From: Ichthyophis bannanicus
Taxonomy: Eukaryota > Chordata > Amphibia > Gymnophiona > Ichthyophiidae
Direction: 5' to 3'
DNA: 64,000 nt
Assembly (NCBI GenBank): GCA_033557465.1
Contig: CM066040.1
Location: 321,674,297 to 321,738,296, forward strand
Shown here: piece by piece, positions 41,937 to 52,539 of the stretch
Numbering within the stretch: position 1 is the first letter of the stretch
How the letters are laid out: the number at the start of each line of letters is the position of its first letter
The notes under the pieces: generated by a model
The model's database searches: none
What the model was told of the DNA's origin: nothing
Seen by the model: the letters and a program-made list of their open reading frames with translations, nothing else
Program-made: the position numbers and the translations under genes

Positions 41937-42204
41937 GAGAGCCAGTGCAAGGACCAGAGGAGCCCTAGGTGGGTTCTCCATGCTGCCGTTGAACTGTGAT
42001 GCAGCTCTTAGCAATACACTCCAGTGCTGCATTGCAGTTCCTCTCACTTTCCGGTACAGCTGCTGGAGGAGAGCAGAAATGCAGTGTATTGGTAAGCACT
42101 GCATCGTGGCTCAGAAGCCACCTGGAGTCAGTCAGCACTGGGTGCCCATGGAGGGCTGGATTCTAGGCAACTGCCTAGTTTGTCTAATGGTAGCACCAGC
42201 CCTG
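41937..42204. mobile_element. hAT MITE (CAGGGCC family), second copy
   Basis: The left end GAGAGCCAGTGCAAGG and the right end TAGCACCAGCCCTG are diverged versions of the family ends. GAGGCAAA (41929-41936) and ATGGCAAA (42205-42212) match at six of eight positions, as expected for an old target duplication. Near the right end, TAGGCAACTGCCTAGTTTGT is shared with the copy at 40781. Length is 268 bp. Confidence 0.82.
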
Positions 42205-42868
42205 ATGGCAAAGGAGATAGCACATTCAGTGCACAAAATTTTATGGAGTCAATATTCAGACATAACAGGCAGCATTTTATTAATATAATCAGGATATTCA
42301 GTGTCAGCACTTTCCAGATAGCTGCAAAACCCAGGTGCTATCTGGATAGATGGGCCACATAGCACTTGGGACAGCATTTTTGCTTTCCTAAATTATGTGG
42401 ATTGTTATCTAGATTGTGCTGATTCTCAGTGCTGCTGTCTGGATAAGTGCCGGCTCTGCCTATGGACTGCCCCAGCACTATGCAGATATTCAGAGATGCT
42501 ATCTAGTGTCGCACACTCGAGTCTGGCGTGCGCTGCATGGGAGGGAAAGGCATCCCGGGGGCAGCACTTGCTTCAAAATTCCAAGTACTCTGCTGAAAAG
42601 GAGAATTCACTCTGCTATCAGCAAGTGGCCTCTCTCTTGTGAACGGCTTAGCTCAGTCCCTGGGCAACACTGGAGCACATCCCAGCTCTGCCACTCCAAT
42701 AGTCCTCAGCCCGAAATAAAACAGTCCATTAGACGAGAAAAAGAAAGCAAAATTCAGTTACTACAGGAGCAGTCTCTGTAACAAGACAAGCTTCAAACCG
42801 AGCCACTCGGGGTTTTCCTCCCAGTTCATTACCAGAATTAATGACACACACCATCCTGGCTACCACAC
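42205..42868. other. Unassigned stretch, possible old palindromic DNA element
   Basis: Between 42240 and 42500, ATATTCAGNN and CTATCTGGATA motifs recur in both orientations (AATATTCAGACATAACAGG, GATATTCAGTGTCAGC, GCAGATATTCAGAGATGC). Similar motifs appear at 46745 and 61040. This suggests an old palindromic DNA transposon family, but ends and target duplications could not be fixed. The remainder is unrecognised. Confidence 0.4.
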
Positions 42869-42869
42869 A

Positions 42870-45015
42870 GTACTATTACTGCTACTGGGCATTTCTATAG
42901 TGCTACCAGTTGTATGCAATGCTGCACAGACATAAGACGGTTCCTGCGCATCCGAGCTTACAATCTAGTCAAGACAAAACACAGAGCTTAGATCTAGATA
43001 AGACAAGACACAGAAGGGGTAAGCAGGGATAAAATGAGGGAAAGAAAAAAAAGATGAGATCAGATGAGTCCAGATCCAAAAGCAGCAGCGAAGAGGTGAG
43101 CTTTCAGCCTGGATTTGAAGAGGGTTAGAGAAGGTGCCTGGCATAAAGACACAGGTAGTTTGTTTCAGGCGTAAGGCGCAGCAAGGTGAAAGGAGCGAAG
43201 TCTGGAGTTAGCAGTAGAAGAGAAGGGCACAGATAGGAGCAGTTTGCTGGAAGAGCGGAGTTCCCGAGGGGGGTTGTAAGGAGAGATAAGAGAAGAAAGG
43301 TAGTGAGGAGCTATAGAGTGAATGCATTTATAGGTCAGCAGGAGAAGTTTGAACTGGATGCGGAAACGGATAGGGAGCCAATGAAGTGACTTGAGAAGAG
43401 GAGTAATATGGGCATGACCATGCTGGCAGAAGATTAGCCGCGCAGAAGAGTGTTTAACAGATTGAAGGGGAGAGAGATGATTCAAAGGGAGACCAGCAAG
43501 GAGCAGATTACAGTAGTCAAGACGGGAGGTGATCAAGGAGTGGATAAGCGTTTTAGTAGTGTGTTCAGAAAAGAAAGGGCAGATTTTGCTAATGTTATAG
43601 AGAAAGAAACAGCAGGTCTTAGCTACAAGATGGATGTGTGTGGAGAAAGAGAGGAGTCAAAGACAACCCGCAGATTGCAGGCCGAGGAAACAGGAAGGAG
43701 TACAAAGTTATCCACAGAGACTGAGAAAGGAGGAAGAGGAGGGGAGGTTGTAGAGGGAAAGATAAGAAGTTCAGTCTTGGCCATGTTCAATTTCAAGCAG
43801 CAGTGAGACATCCAGGCAGCAATGTCAGAAAGGCAGGCAGAGATCCAGGTCTGGATTGCTGGAGAGAGTTCAGGCATAGAGAGGTAGATCTGGGAGTAAT
43901 CAGTATACAGATGGTACTGAAAGCCATGGGAAAAGATAAGCGCACCAAGGGACTGGGTGTAGAGAGAAAAGGAGTGGACCCAAGGCAGATCCTTGGGGTA
44001 CACCAACTGGGAGCAGGGTAGCAGAGGAGGAGGAGCCAGCCGAACACACACTGAAAGAGCAATGGGAGAGATAGGAGGAGAACCAGGATAGTACAGAGCC
44101 CTTGAAACCAAGCAAGGACAGGGTATTGAGGAGAAGGTTGTGGTCAACAGTGTCAAAAGAAGCAGAGAGGTCAAGATGGACGAGAACGGAGTACAGGCCC
44201 TTGGATTTTGCCAGGAACAAGTCACTGGAGACTTTGGCAAGAGCAGTTTCGGTAGAGTGTAAAAGATGAAAGCCAGACTGTAAGGGATCCAGGAGGGCAT
44301 GAGAGGAGGGGAAGTTGAGGCAGCGGCGGTGAACCGCACGTTCAAGTACTTTAGAAATGAAGGGGAGGAGGGAGATGGGTCGATAGTTAGAAGGACAGGT
44401 GGGATCAAGTGAGGTTTTCTTGAGGAGAGGTGTGACCACAGCATGCTTGAAGGCTGAAGGGACAGTTGCAATGGAGAGCAATAGGTTGAGATGGAAGGGA
44501 CAACAGTGGAGGAGATGGGGCTTAGGAGACAGGTGGTGAGTTTGGAGGAAGAAAGGGGGTGTGCAGTTTCCTCTTCAGAGATCACAGGAAAGGAAGAGAG
44601 GATAGCAAGGGTAGGGGGAGAGGGGGGGAAGGGGGGAGGGGAAGTAGCTGACTTTGTGGGAAATTGGAGGGTGATCTTGAGGATCTTGTCATGGAAATAG
44701 TCAGCCAGGGTTTGGACAGATAGGGAGGGAGGGATAAGAGGCAGAGGCATCTTGAGGAGAGAGAGCTGAGAGTAGTAAAGAGACGGCAAGGATCAGAGGC
44801 AAGAGAGTTAGTCAGATGGACGTAGCAGTCTTGTTTGGCAAGAGCTATGGCTGACTGGAACGAGGTGAGCATGAATTTTAAGTGTAGGAGGTCTGCAGGG
44901 GAGCGGGATTTGAGGCAGGCACGCTCAGCAGAACGGGCACAGGAACGTAGAGGGTGGGTAGTGGATGAAAGCCAGGGCAGGGGTGAAGAACGGCTCAGCC
45001 CCCATCGAGAGCTTC
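42870..45015 (-). mobile_element. L2 LINE, best preserved RT copy (5' truncated)
   Basis: The 3' UTR at the left contains GAGCTTACAATCTAGTCAAG. The ORF2 blocks on the minus strand, from the 5' side, are as follows. A DLLHLKFMLTSFQSAIALAK-type segment lies upstream of RT (near 44840). Next come [19 protein letters not shown] and [20 protein letters not shown], then [13 protein letters not shown] with [33 protein letters not shown], a C-terminal SRLDYCNLLLAGLPLNHLSP and HWLPIRFRIQFKLLLLTYKC follow. Frame 43623-44789 is open for 388 codons. The catalytic box reads YTDY, so the second Asp is lost. Shifts near 43600 and 44500 also break the ORF. Confidence 0.93.
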
Positions 45016-45016
45016 T

Positions 45017-45440
45017 CACCAGTGCCATAGCTAGCCCTATGCAAGGAGTGCAGCCACACAGGGTGTAAAATAGGGGCACATTTAGGGCCAACCATGGCTG
45101 CCCCCCTCCCCCATACTGCCTGCTCCCCCGCCTGCCCCCCCCCCCCCTGCTGCTTTTCCTCTTCCCTTGGTGGCAGCAGGAGGGCAGACCTCCAATTAAA
45201 AACAAAATCCCACCGATCTTTCTGACTGCACACGCATGACTGCTCTGATCCCTCACTCCTCTGCTGTGAGCATATATCAGAGGGGGCGGTGGGGGGGGGG
45301 GGAAATCAGACCAGCCTCAAGCACCAAGTCACAAAGAACCACAGTCTTTTTTCTTTTAATTGGAGGTCTCCTGCTGCCACCAGCAAGGGAAGAGGAAGAG
45401 TCGCAGCAGGACAAGGGCAGGCAGCATGGGGGAGGGGGAG
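45017..45440. mobile_element. hAT-like element with 50-bp internal inverted repeat
   Basis: CAGTGCCATAGCTAGCCCTA at 45020 resembles the CAGTGGCGTAGC terminus of a hAT MITE family. CTCTTCCCTTGGTGGCAGCA and GACCTCCAATTAAAA at 45160-45205 are inverted at 45353-45405 (TTTTAATTGGAGGTCTCCTG, CTGCCACCAGCAAGGGAAGA). The right terminus is not found, because a minisatellite starts at about 45440. Confidence 0.65.
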
Positions 45441-45735
45441 AGGAAGAGGAGGGGCCAGCTGGGGTAATACGGGGAGATGCAGGGCATGGGGGGGCCAGCT
45501 GGGGTAATATGGGGAGATACAGGGCATGGGGGGGCAGCTGGGGTAATATGGGGAGATACAGGGCATGGGGGGGGGGCAGCTGGGGTAATACGGGGAGATG
45601 CAGGGCATGGGGGCAGCTGGGGTAATATGGGGAGATACAGGGCATGGGGGGGCAGCTGGGGTAATATGGGGAGATGCAAGGCATGGGGGGGCAGCTGGGG
45701 TAATATGGGGAGATGCAGGGCATGGGGACCCTGAC
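45440..45735. repeat. Minisatellite, unit about 40-43 bp, about 7 copies
   Basis: Copies of CAGCTGGGGTAATAYGGGGA and GATRCAGGGCATGGGGG follow one another with variable G runs at the joints, which changes the unit length. Frames of 85-186 codons on both strands (for example 45356-45916 minus, Pro- and Cys-rich) are repeat artefacts. Confidence 0.95.
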
Positions 45736-45818
45736 AAACATATAATGATGGCAGCGGGGGGGGGGGGGTCTCCCCAGGTTTGCGAGTCACACAGGGCTCA
45801 TTTATGGCCCAATATAAC

Positions 45819-46057
45819 CAGGCCTGGCCCAAGGGTTTCTGCCACCCTAGGCAAACGCCCCAATCATGCCACTCCTCGCCCATGCACTGTACCCCCCCCC
45901 CCCCAAGCCTAGCCACCCATCACTGGAATCAGCAGCAGCAGGGGGGGGCAGCATCATGGTTCAGCACGGGGGGAGGGCAGCACAGCTGGACACATGGCCT
46001 GCCACTCACAGAAGTCCACCACCCTAGGCAGCCACCTAGTGAGCAGGGTTGCCCCTG
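45819..46057. mobile_element. hAT-type MITE (CAGGSSYRGCCC ends)
   Basis: The left end CAGGCCTGGCCCAAGGG with GCCACCCTAGGCAAACGCC and the right end CACCCTAGGCAGCCACCTAG with GGGTTGCCCCTG are inverted versions of each other. AATATAAC before and GTTATAGC after agree at five of eight positions, so any target duplication is decayed. Confidence 0.7.
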
Positions 46058-46065
46058 GTTATAGC

Positions 46066-48317
46066 CCCACATCTCACTAATATTCCTTCAGCTAGTAACA
46101 GTTCTTAACATCAAAGGCAGTTTGGCAACAGTTCAGTCCATTCCACTGTTGTAAACTTGGGCAAACCCTTACTCCTCAAAGGAATGAGGTAAAGCTGGGG
46201 AAGGCGCCACCCAATGCCCCCCGTAGGCATGCCCAGGCCCAGTCCAAATCCACCATAAGGTAATGCAGGAAAATCACATACTTGAAAGTCTGGCTTCCTA
46301 ATATTTCTTGTCCTCAAAGTTAAAATCTTCAAGCGCTGTTTGTCCCCAGCTCTATAGGCACTGACATTTCAGGAACTGTAGTACACTCACATCAGGACTA
46401 ACTAAGCTGGAGGAACCCCATACTTGCTGGGGGAGCTACCTTATATCCTCCTCCTTCTGCCAGACAGGACTATCAGCTCCTCCCTCTTCCTCAGGTGTTC
46501 TCTCCATAATTGCTCCACCTGGGGCTTCTCTATGGCAGGGCTTCCCATCCCTAGCCCAAGGGATTCTGGGACCTGTAGTGTGCCTGACCCTCCCACACTA
46601 GATAGTGTTGCTGAATATCCCTCTCAGTTGGACTTATCTGAAACAGCAGGTACTGCTAACCAGGAAAGACCTTTGGAATATTGATCCCCTATGTCTATTA
46701 TTCCATCTTTAACTTTCTACCTCTCTCTCTAATATATATATACATCAGGTCAATATTCAAAAGAATCTATGTGGTCACCGGCAGTGCCCACCACATAAAT
46801 GTTTTTTTTCCAAATCCACAGTAATTCTACATATAACTTGGGCTGATTTATTTACAAAATGGCCAAGGTTATACATACGAAAAAGGGAAGTCATTTGAGG
46901 TGGGACAAAAATGGGACAAAAACTAATACTTTCAGCAATGAGGTTCAGCTGCCAAATGTGTAAGTTATAATCCAAATGCCAACAAAAGGTATCACGTAAA
47001 ATGTGTAACTGACTAGTTAAAGTTTCAAAGCCAGTATTTCTAAAGAGAGTGCCGCTGAAAGTGCGTAGAACCAAGGCTTTTTCTGAGGAGGCACTTGGTG
47101 ATACTGAGTACTGGCACCTTTTTCAGTACCTGCTAAAACTGACCTGTGGTCCTCATGTGTTGATGAAAGAACTGTGCATATTACTACCGGCCCCCTTTCT
47201 TCCTGGGAAAACTGCAGTGCATGTAACTATAAATGCCCGATTTATTCATGTAGAGGGTGATTTCTAAAGCTCTTTCCATACACTTTTATAAATTACGTGA
47301 CTGAATATACCTGTAAAATGCACACACACACACACAGAAAGTGTGCACCTATGTGATCTGCATGTAGACATCGCCAGTACGTATTCCCAAGGGCACAGTT
47401 TGGGCAGATTGGAGGCAGAATTGCCATGTACAGATGTATTTTTTACAATGCGAGGGTACATGTGCTGAGCACATACAAACATTTATAGCTTCTTTGGGAC
47501 AGGTGTAAATTTACACATTGGCATCTTGTGGCTGGATTTAGGAGTCTGTAAAGGCATTTATGTTGCCTTTATAAAACTGGCTTCTTTTTGGACTTCTCAC
47601 ATAGGAGACCTGTTATACAATCAGCCCTTAAAGTTTAACAGCGACTGGGTTGACTATGGACTTCCTGAATATACTCTATACACACACATACGCACATACA
47701 CGCATTTATATATAACAGTAAGGTCAGGGGGCAAGGCTTCTATATGTTTGCAAATATAACCTTGATCAGTATATAAAAATATAATAAGTTTATAACCCCA
47801 TGGCAGTACTAAATAAACCTCTCCTTATCGCACAAAGCAGCACTTCAGAATAAGCTACTTGTCTTTTGGACTCTGGGAGTTTTTCCTCCCTCCCACCCCT
47901 TGATCTCCTCCGACCCCTACCTCTGGTCTACAGTTTATCAGCATAGTCCAGAATCTGCTGTAATGCGCCATATAACGAGTGCATAAACAAACTTCTAACA
48001 TAATAAACACTCAACTTTGAAGTCATAAAGTTATTAGCTGATGGCTGTTAGCTACCACTTAACATGGAACCAGAAGCAGGGCATTTCCCTTACCCCTGAT
48101 AAACTGTGACATGTCCATAAATCTCCCTGATGGGGAAGGGCTAAGGCCCACCCTTTGGAATAGGCTCTGCCAGGCATTCTCTATTCTACTTATATAATAA
48201 AAGCTGCTGCAGGGGGGGTTTAACTCAACGGTCATGTTTTTAATTTATTGACGGGGCAAGGCAGATTAAGATGAATACCTTGATTTTAAAAGGGTCCCAG
48301 AGGCTCAGGAAGATAAA
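46066..48317. other. Unassigned stretch
   Basis: About 2.2 kb in which I recognise no gene. It includes short (AC)n near 47321-47335 and (TA)n near 46731-46742. A 99-codon minus frame at 46775-47074 has no motif I recognise. GAGGAGGCACTTGGTGATAC with TGAGTACTGGCACC near 47085-47115 resembles a dispersed repeat but was not defined. A possible DNA-element relic starts CAATATTCAAAAG near 46752. Confidence 0.45.
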
Positions 48318-48464
48318 GGGGCATGTTTACCAAAAGTTAGTGCGCACTAAGAAACGTTAATGTGCACTATTAGCCATTGCACCCGTAGGAATAACATGGG
48401 TGCAGCAGCCGACAGCAAGTGTTAATATTCATTAGCACATGCCAACCTTTAGTAAACATGCCCC
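48318..48464. mobile_element. Harbinger-like MITE, family B (147 bp)
   Basis: GGGGCATGTTTACCAAAAG at the left and CTTTAGTAAACATGCCCC at the right form inverted ends. AAA flanks both sides as a 3-bp duplication. The same termini, with GGGGTATG, bound the 3.9-kb element at 54157-58064. It is inserted in a SINE-like sequence, whose core continues at 48465. Confidence 0.85.
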
Positions 48465-48640
48465 AAAGTGACTTGCCCAGAGACACACAGAGTGCTAGTG
48501 GCAAGGCCAGGAGTAGAAGTGAGGCAGAGAGAGAAAACGCTAGACAGAAAGTCAGTGGCAGGGCTGGGATTAGAAATGAGTCACAGAGATAACAGCGCCT
48601 AGTCCAGGGTCACCTGAACCTGGGTCAATGGACTTCTCCT
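48465..48640 (-). mobile_element. MIR/CORE-SINE-like relic
   Basis: The complement reads as a GTCTCTGGGCAAGTCACTTT-like core near 48470. The flanking plus-strand GTGGCAGGGCTGGGATTAGA near 48555 fits the B-box side. The relic is diverged, with what looks like a tandem or duplicated segment (GGCAAGGCCAGGAGTAGAAG and GGCAGGGCTGGGATTAGAAA, about 57 bp apart). Classification is tentative. Confidence 0.5.
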
Positions 48641-49379
48641 TCGTCCTGGGCCTCTTCTCAGCCTCAGTCATACCAAACCCACTCTCCCAGAGTCACTTGC
48701 TGAACTATTTTGATGCAACCCTTCTTCTCCCACTTTGAGGAAGAAGACTAGTTGTTGAATATTAGGTGGCTTAGATCATGGGCAACCTCCTGCATTCTCT
48801 TGCTTTTCATGGCTTCTGCTAGTACTATGTTAGGCAAGGCTAGTTTAGACACGCTGGGCCCAGGACATAATCTAAAGAAGGGACTTCAGGCCCGTGTCAG
48901 ATGCCCTGCAGCTCTGGCTCAGTCACATAATGCTGTTTCATCAAGGGGATCGCTTGTGTTGCTGGAGTCCTGGGAAATTGTCATTTGTCCACCTTCCACT
49001 CCTACCTGCCCCCCTCCCCCCAAAAAATAAAACCAGCCCTGATACCAGCCACAAAGGCTGAAGAAAGAAAATTAAGTTTCAGAAGTACTTCCGTTGTGTA
49101 CAGAGAGCCTTCCTTCCACATTTCTTTTCTCTTGTCTTCCTCAGGCCATGCAACGGAAGCCTTGACACCCAAATGGCCTTGTTTCTTGCAACCCAATAAA
49201 CTGCCGGTGCTGAATCTGCTCTGTTTTAATGAATTTACAACTTACTCTGGAATTTGACAAGGGCTGTAAAAAAGTAATTAACATTTATCAGTTTGTTTTC
49301 ACATACATGCCCCTCCCCAGGCACTGCGGTCAGTATCGAGGCGTGCAGAGGTGATCAATTCATTTTTAATAATCTTGGA
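48641..49379. other. Unassigned stretch
   Basis: No recognisable gene. A 92-codon plus frame at 48752-49030 ends in a C-rich low-complexity region and has no family resemblance. TTTGAGGAAGAAGACTAG and nearby sequence show no splice or promoter structure I would trust. Confidence 0.4.
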
Positions 49380-49700
49380 GAAAGACTTTGCAACAGCAGG
49401 AAATCTGGAGCTGTGTCAATAGTCCTGATAAAGAGTGTTCTTCGATCTGTTGTTGGAGTTGCTCAGGCTGATGTCAGCACTGTACACATTCTGGAGACCA
49501 CGGTACATTCTGCTGCGTTCCATACTATCTGTTCTGCTTAATATGATCACAATATCTGCAAAGCGAACATTCTCCCCAAGGTGGGCTAAAAAGGGTAGAG
49601 CCTGATTTAAGAATTCTGTCCCCGACTCCCACCTCTTTACCAACCTCCTGTCTCCGATTCCAGTAATGGGGACAGAGGTGCTGTGTTGGGAAGACAACGA
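49380..49700 (-). mobile_element. Decayed non-LTR reverse transcriptase fragment
   Basis: The minus frame 49416-49697 contains LGENVRFADIVIILSRTDSM, then YRGLQNVYSADISLSNSNN. This resembles the catalytic '[YF]ADD' box of non-LTR RTs with one Asp missing, followed by the usual 'L...LSxNxxKT' block. It does not match the L2, CR1 or RTE copies elsewhere in the window, so it is probably a separate LINE lineage. Confidence 0.5.
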
Positions 49701-49990
49701 TGGGCAGCATAGTGCTGGTGTTGCATAACAAAGAAACTGGCATTTAAAAGGCTTCCATGCAGAGTTCAGGTCAGTGCTTCTGAGTGCATGTGCTCACTCA
49801 AAGCCTGTGCATTTCGTTCCCTCCAACAGGAAGTTTGCGTCAGAGGTGATGGGTTGCACAAGCCTTGAGTAATTAAAGGTCTCATGGCCATGTTGCTCAC
49901 CAAGCTGATTTTTAGACTACATATCAACCTTGGTGCAGATAGGATGGAGGCAGCAGACAACGAAAGGGGACAGGCTTGAAAAGAAGAAGG
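49701..49990. other. Unassigned stretch
   Basis: Mixed sequence between the RT fragment and the 101-bp array. Nothing recognised. Confidence 0.35.
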
Positions 49991-50545
49991 GAAGAGGAAA
50001 GAGATGCTGGACATGGCTTGGGGGGGGGTGGTAGTTAAGGAACATAAGGGAAGGGGAAGCTACATACCTTGGTGGGGAATAGAAGGGGAGATATTGGACA
50101 TCTGGGTGTGGGAGGGAAAAGGAAGGGAGATGCTAGATACCTGGGAGATGGGAAAAGAAGAGGAGATCTGGACGGAGAGTAAGGAAGGGAAGGGGGATAT
50201 TGGATACCTGCGAAGGGGAAAGGAAGGGAGATGCTAGATACCTGGGAGATGGGAAAAGAAGAGGAGATCTGGACGGAGAGTAAGGAAGGGAAGGGGGATA
50301 TTGGATACCTGCGAAGGGGAAAGGAAGGGAGATGCTAGATACCTGGGAGATGGGAAAAGAAGAGGAGATCTGGACGGAGAGTAAGGAAGGGAAGGGGGAT
50401 ATTGGATACCTGCGAAGGGGAAAGGAAGGGAGATGCTAGATACCTGGGAGATGGGAAAAGAAGAGGAGATCTGGACGGAGAGTAAGGAAGGGAAGGGGGA
50501 TATTGGATACCTGCGAAGGCGAAAAGAAGGGGAGATGCTGGACTG
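49991..50545. repeat. 101-bp minisatellite, four near-identical copies plus degenerate flank
   Basis: AGGAAGGGAGATGCTAGATA recurs at 50120, 50221, 50322 and 50423, exactly 101 bp apart. Each unit also contains GAAGAGGAGATCTGGACGGA and GATATTGGATACCTGCGAAG. Copies look almost identical, implying recent expansion or gene-conversion-like homogenisation. Sequence from about 49991 to 50119 and after 50524 holds diverged versions. All units are purine-rich on the plus strand. Confidence 0.96.
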
Positions 50546-51253
50546 TGAGCGGGGTAGAGAAGAGAAGAAGGTGGACTATAGGAGGGTGGAGGAGGAAAAA
50601 TGCAGAACATGAAGGAAGCAGAACAGAAGAAAGGGGGCTTTTCATTGGTTCCTTGTCTCTACCAATCAGCTGGTAGGAGAAAACAACTCACTTGTCTAGA
50701 CTGGTCTAGCAGGACAATATGGAAATGGAGTTTTGGTTCGGAGTCAGAAACAGGACTGCTAGAGTTCTAGAAATTCTACAGAGTTTCTATCTGAAAGGGA
50801 TTCAGCAGGATCGCATCTGCAGTGGTTACAGGATGAGTATTTCAACTCTTCTACTGAAAAATGAGAGAGTCTGTATCACTGGCATGAATGTATAAATTCT
50901 GCCCAAGTAGCCCCCATAGTGCAGGGGGAGAGGCCAAAGGAAGAAGGGGGACTACTTGCAGCTGCTCCAGTATCTTCTACAGTGGATTTCCCCTGCTTTA
51001 GGGGCCCCTTAGAAATTGTTGTTTGGAGTCCCATGATTTGAATTTCTGCCAGTGGTCTGCATTAAACTGTGTAAGACCAATATGAGGAAACCAACGGTGG
51101 GTCCTTCTCCAAACAGTGCTATTATGGAGGGAGGGGGGAGGGAGGGGAAGGGAAGCAGGAGGGTTGGAGAATAAAGCCCCAGCAAGTGCAGACTGCACTA
51201 ACTATGGACACTTGGAACTCTACCATTGGAAATCCAATTGGAAGCCAATTATC
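50546..51253. other. Unassigned stretch
   Basis: Contains a short G-rich, GGGAGG-type tract at 51120-51155. No gene or element ends recognised. It directly precedes the Tc1 element. Confidence 0.4.
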
Positions 51254-51255
51254 TA

Positions 51256-52492
51256 CAGTTCTGATCAACATTACTGGCACCCTTGCAATTCAACCCCTTA
51301 ATGTCCATGTCAGAAAAGCCATTATCACCAAACATCAAACTTCAAAGGGGTACAAGGCCATCTCCAAAGACCTTGGGATTCCTGTGTCTACAGTTTGCAA
51401 TGTTATTAAGATGTTTTCTGCTCATGGAATTGTCAAGAACCTCTGAGAATGTAGTAGGGAGAGGAAAATAATTCAAGAAGCCTTTGAAGGTTAGTATGAA
51501 CTGTGGGAAAAACACCACGTATAACATCCAAAGAGCTTAAAGCTGACTGGAGCAATCTGGAGTGCTGGTTTCAATCTGTACAATACACCGCACACTAAAC
51601 AAAGAAGGACTTCATGGGCAAAGGCCAAGGAGGACCCCACAGCTCAAAGACATAAAAAGGCGTGCCTGATCTTTGCCCAAACCCACTTGGGAAAATATAC
51701 TGTGGACAGATAAAACCAAACTTGAGCTCTTTGGCAATGCAGACCAGCGATACATTTACATGTAAAGAAATGAAGCTTATAGGAAAAAAACACCCTTCTG
51801 ACAATTAAAAATGGTGGAGGTTCCATAATGTTGTGAGACTGTTTGCTGCCTCAGGAACTGGAGGTCTGGTACGTATTAAAGGAATCATGAAGTCAGAGGA
51901 CTACCAAGGTATTTCGGAGTGAAATTTGCTACCTAGTGTCAGAAAGCTAGGTCTGGGTCGAAAGTCATGGATCCTCCAGCAGGACAATGACCCAAAACAT
52001 ATATCCAAAAGTACAAAAGAAAGGTTAAAAAGGAAAAAAATTGACTTTTTAAAACTGGCCAGCAGTGAATCTTGATCTCAATCCAATTGAGAACCTTTGG
52101 AAAGAGCTGAAATCTGCCATTGGTAAAAAGAATCCTGGAAGCATTCATGAGCTGGAACAAATCGCAGTTGAAGAGTGAAAGAAGCTACCAGAAGACAGAT
52201 ATAGGAAACATAGATGGCTACAAGAAATGTTTGGAGGCTGTCATCTCTGCCAAAGGTTCTGCAACCAAATATTCGTGAAGGGTGCCATTAATTCTGGTCC
52301 AGGCCATATTCTGTTTTTTTTCTCAGAAATTACTACATCTAAGTTGCACAGACATCTATTTTTGTTTGTCTACGTTTGAAATACTATTAAACATTATGAT
52401 GACATACAGTTGGAATATTTCTAATTACTTCTCATGATATTGTACACAGCAAACCTAAAATGCAAGGGTGCCAGTAATGCAGACCATAACTG
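51256..52492 (+). mobile_element. Tc1-type transposon, both ends present, transposase dead
   Basis: The left end CAGTTCTGATCAACATTACT with GGCACCCTTG and the right end CAAGGGTGCCAGTAATGCAG with ACCATAACTG are inverted repeats. Both are bordered by TA (51254-51255, 52493-52494), the Tc1/mariner target duplication. The plus frame near 51306 gives VRKAIITKHQTSKGYKAISK followed by DLGIPVSTVCNVIKMF, a helix-turn-helix DNA-binding region. Near 52085, LNPIENLWKELK marks the C-terminal DDE part. Many stops and shifts lie between, so no transposase can be made. The length, 1237 bp, is typical of Tc1. Confidence 0.95.
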
Positions 52493-52539
52493 TATAATTT
52501 TGTTAGAAAGAATTAAGGCTTGGTTAATTTGTTTGGTAT

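Noticed and set aside
42240..42500. Complete MITE with ATATTCAG ends
   Set aside because: Motifs recur in both orientations, but I could not pair termini or find a target duplication, so it is left as an unassigned candidate.
43623..44789. 388-codon frame as a host gene
   Set aside because: It carries L2 reverse transcriptase motifs in order and is flanked by L2 sequence in other frames.
45277..45916. Proline/cysteine-rich minus frames up to 186 codons
   Set aside because: Produced by the 40-bp tandem repeat; both strands are open.
46330..46700. Possible solo LTR
   Set aside because: A weak impression from composition only. No TG...CA borders with matching target duplication or poly-A signal could be established.
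48752..49030. 92-codon frame with a hydrophobic N-terminal part as a secreted peptide
   Set aside because: No cleavage-site logic or conserved mature region is visible, and the frame ends in a C-rich tract. Support is too weak.
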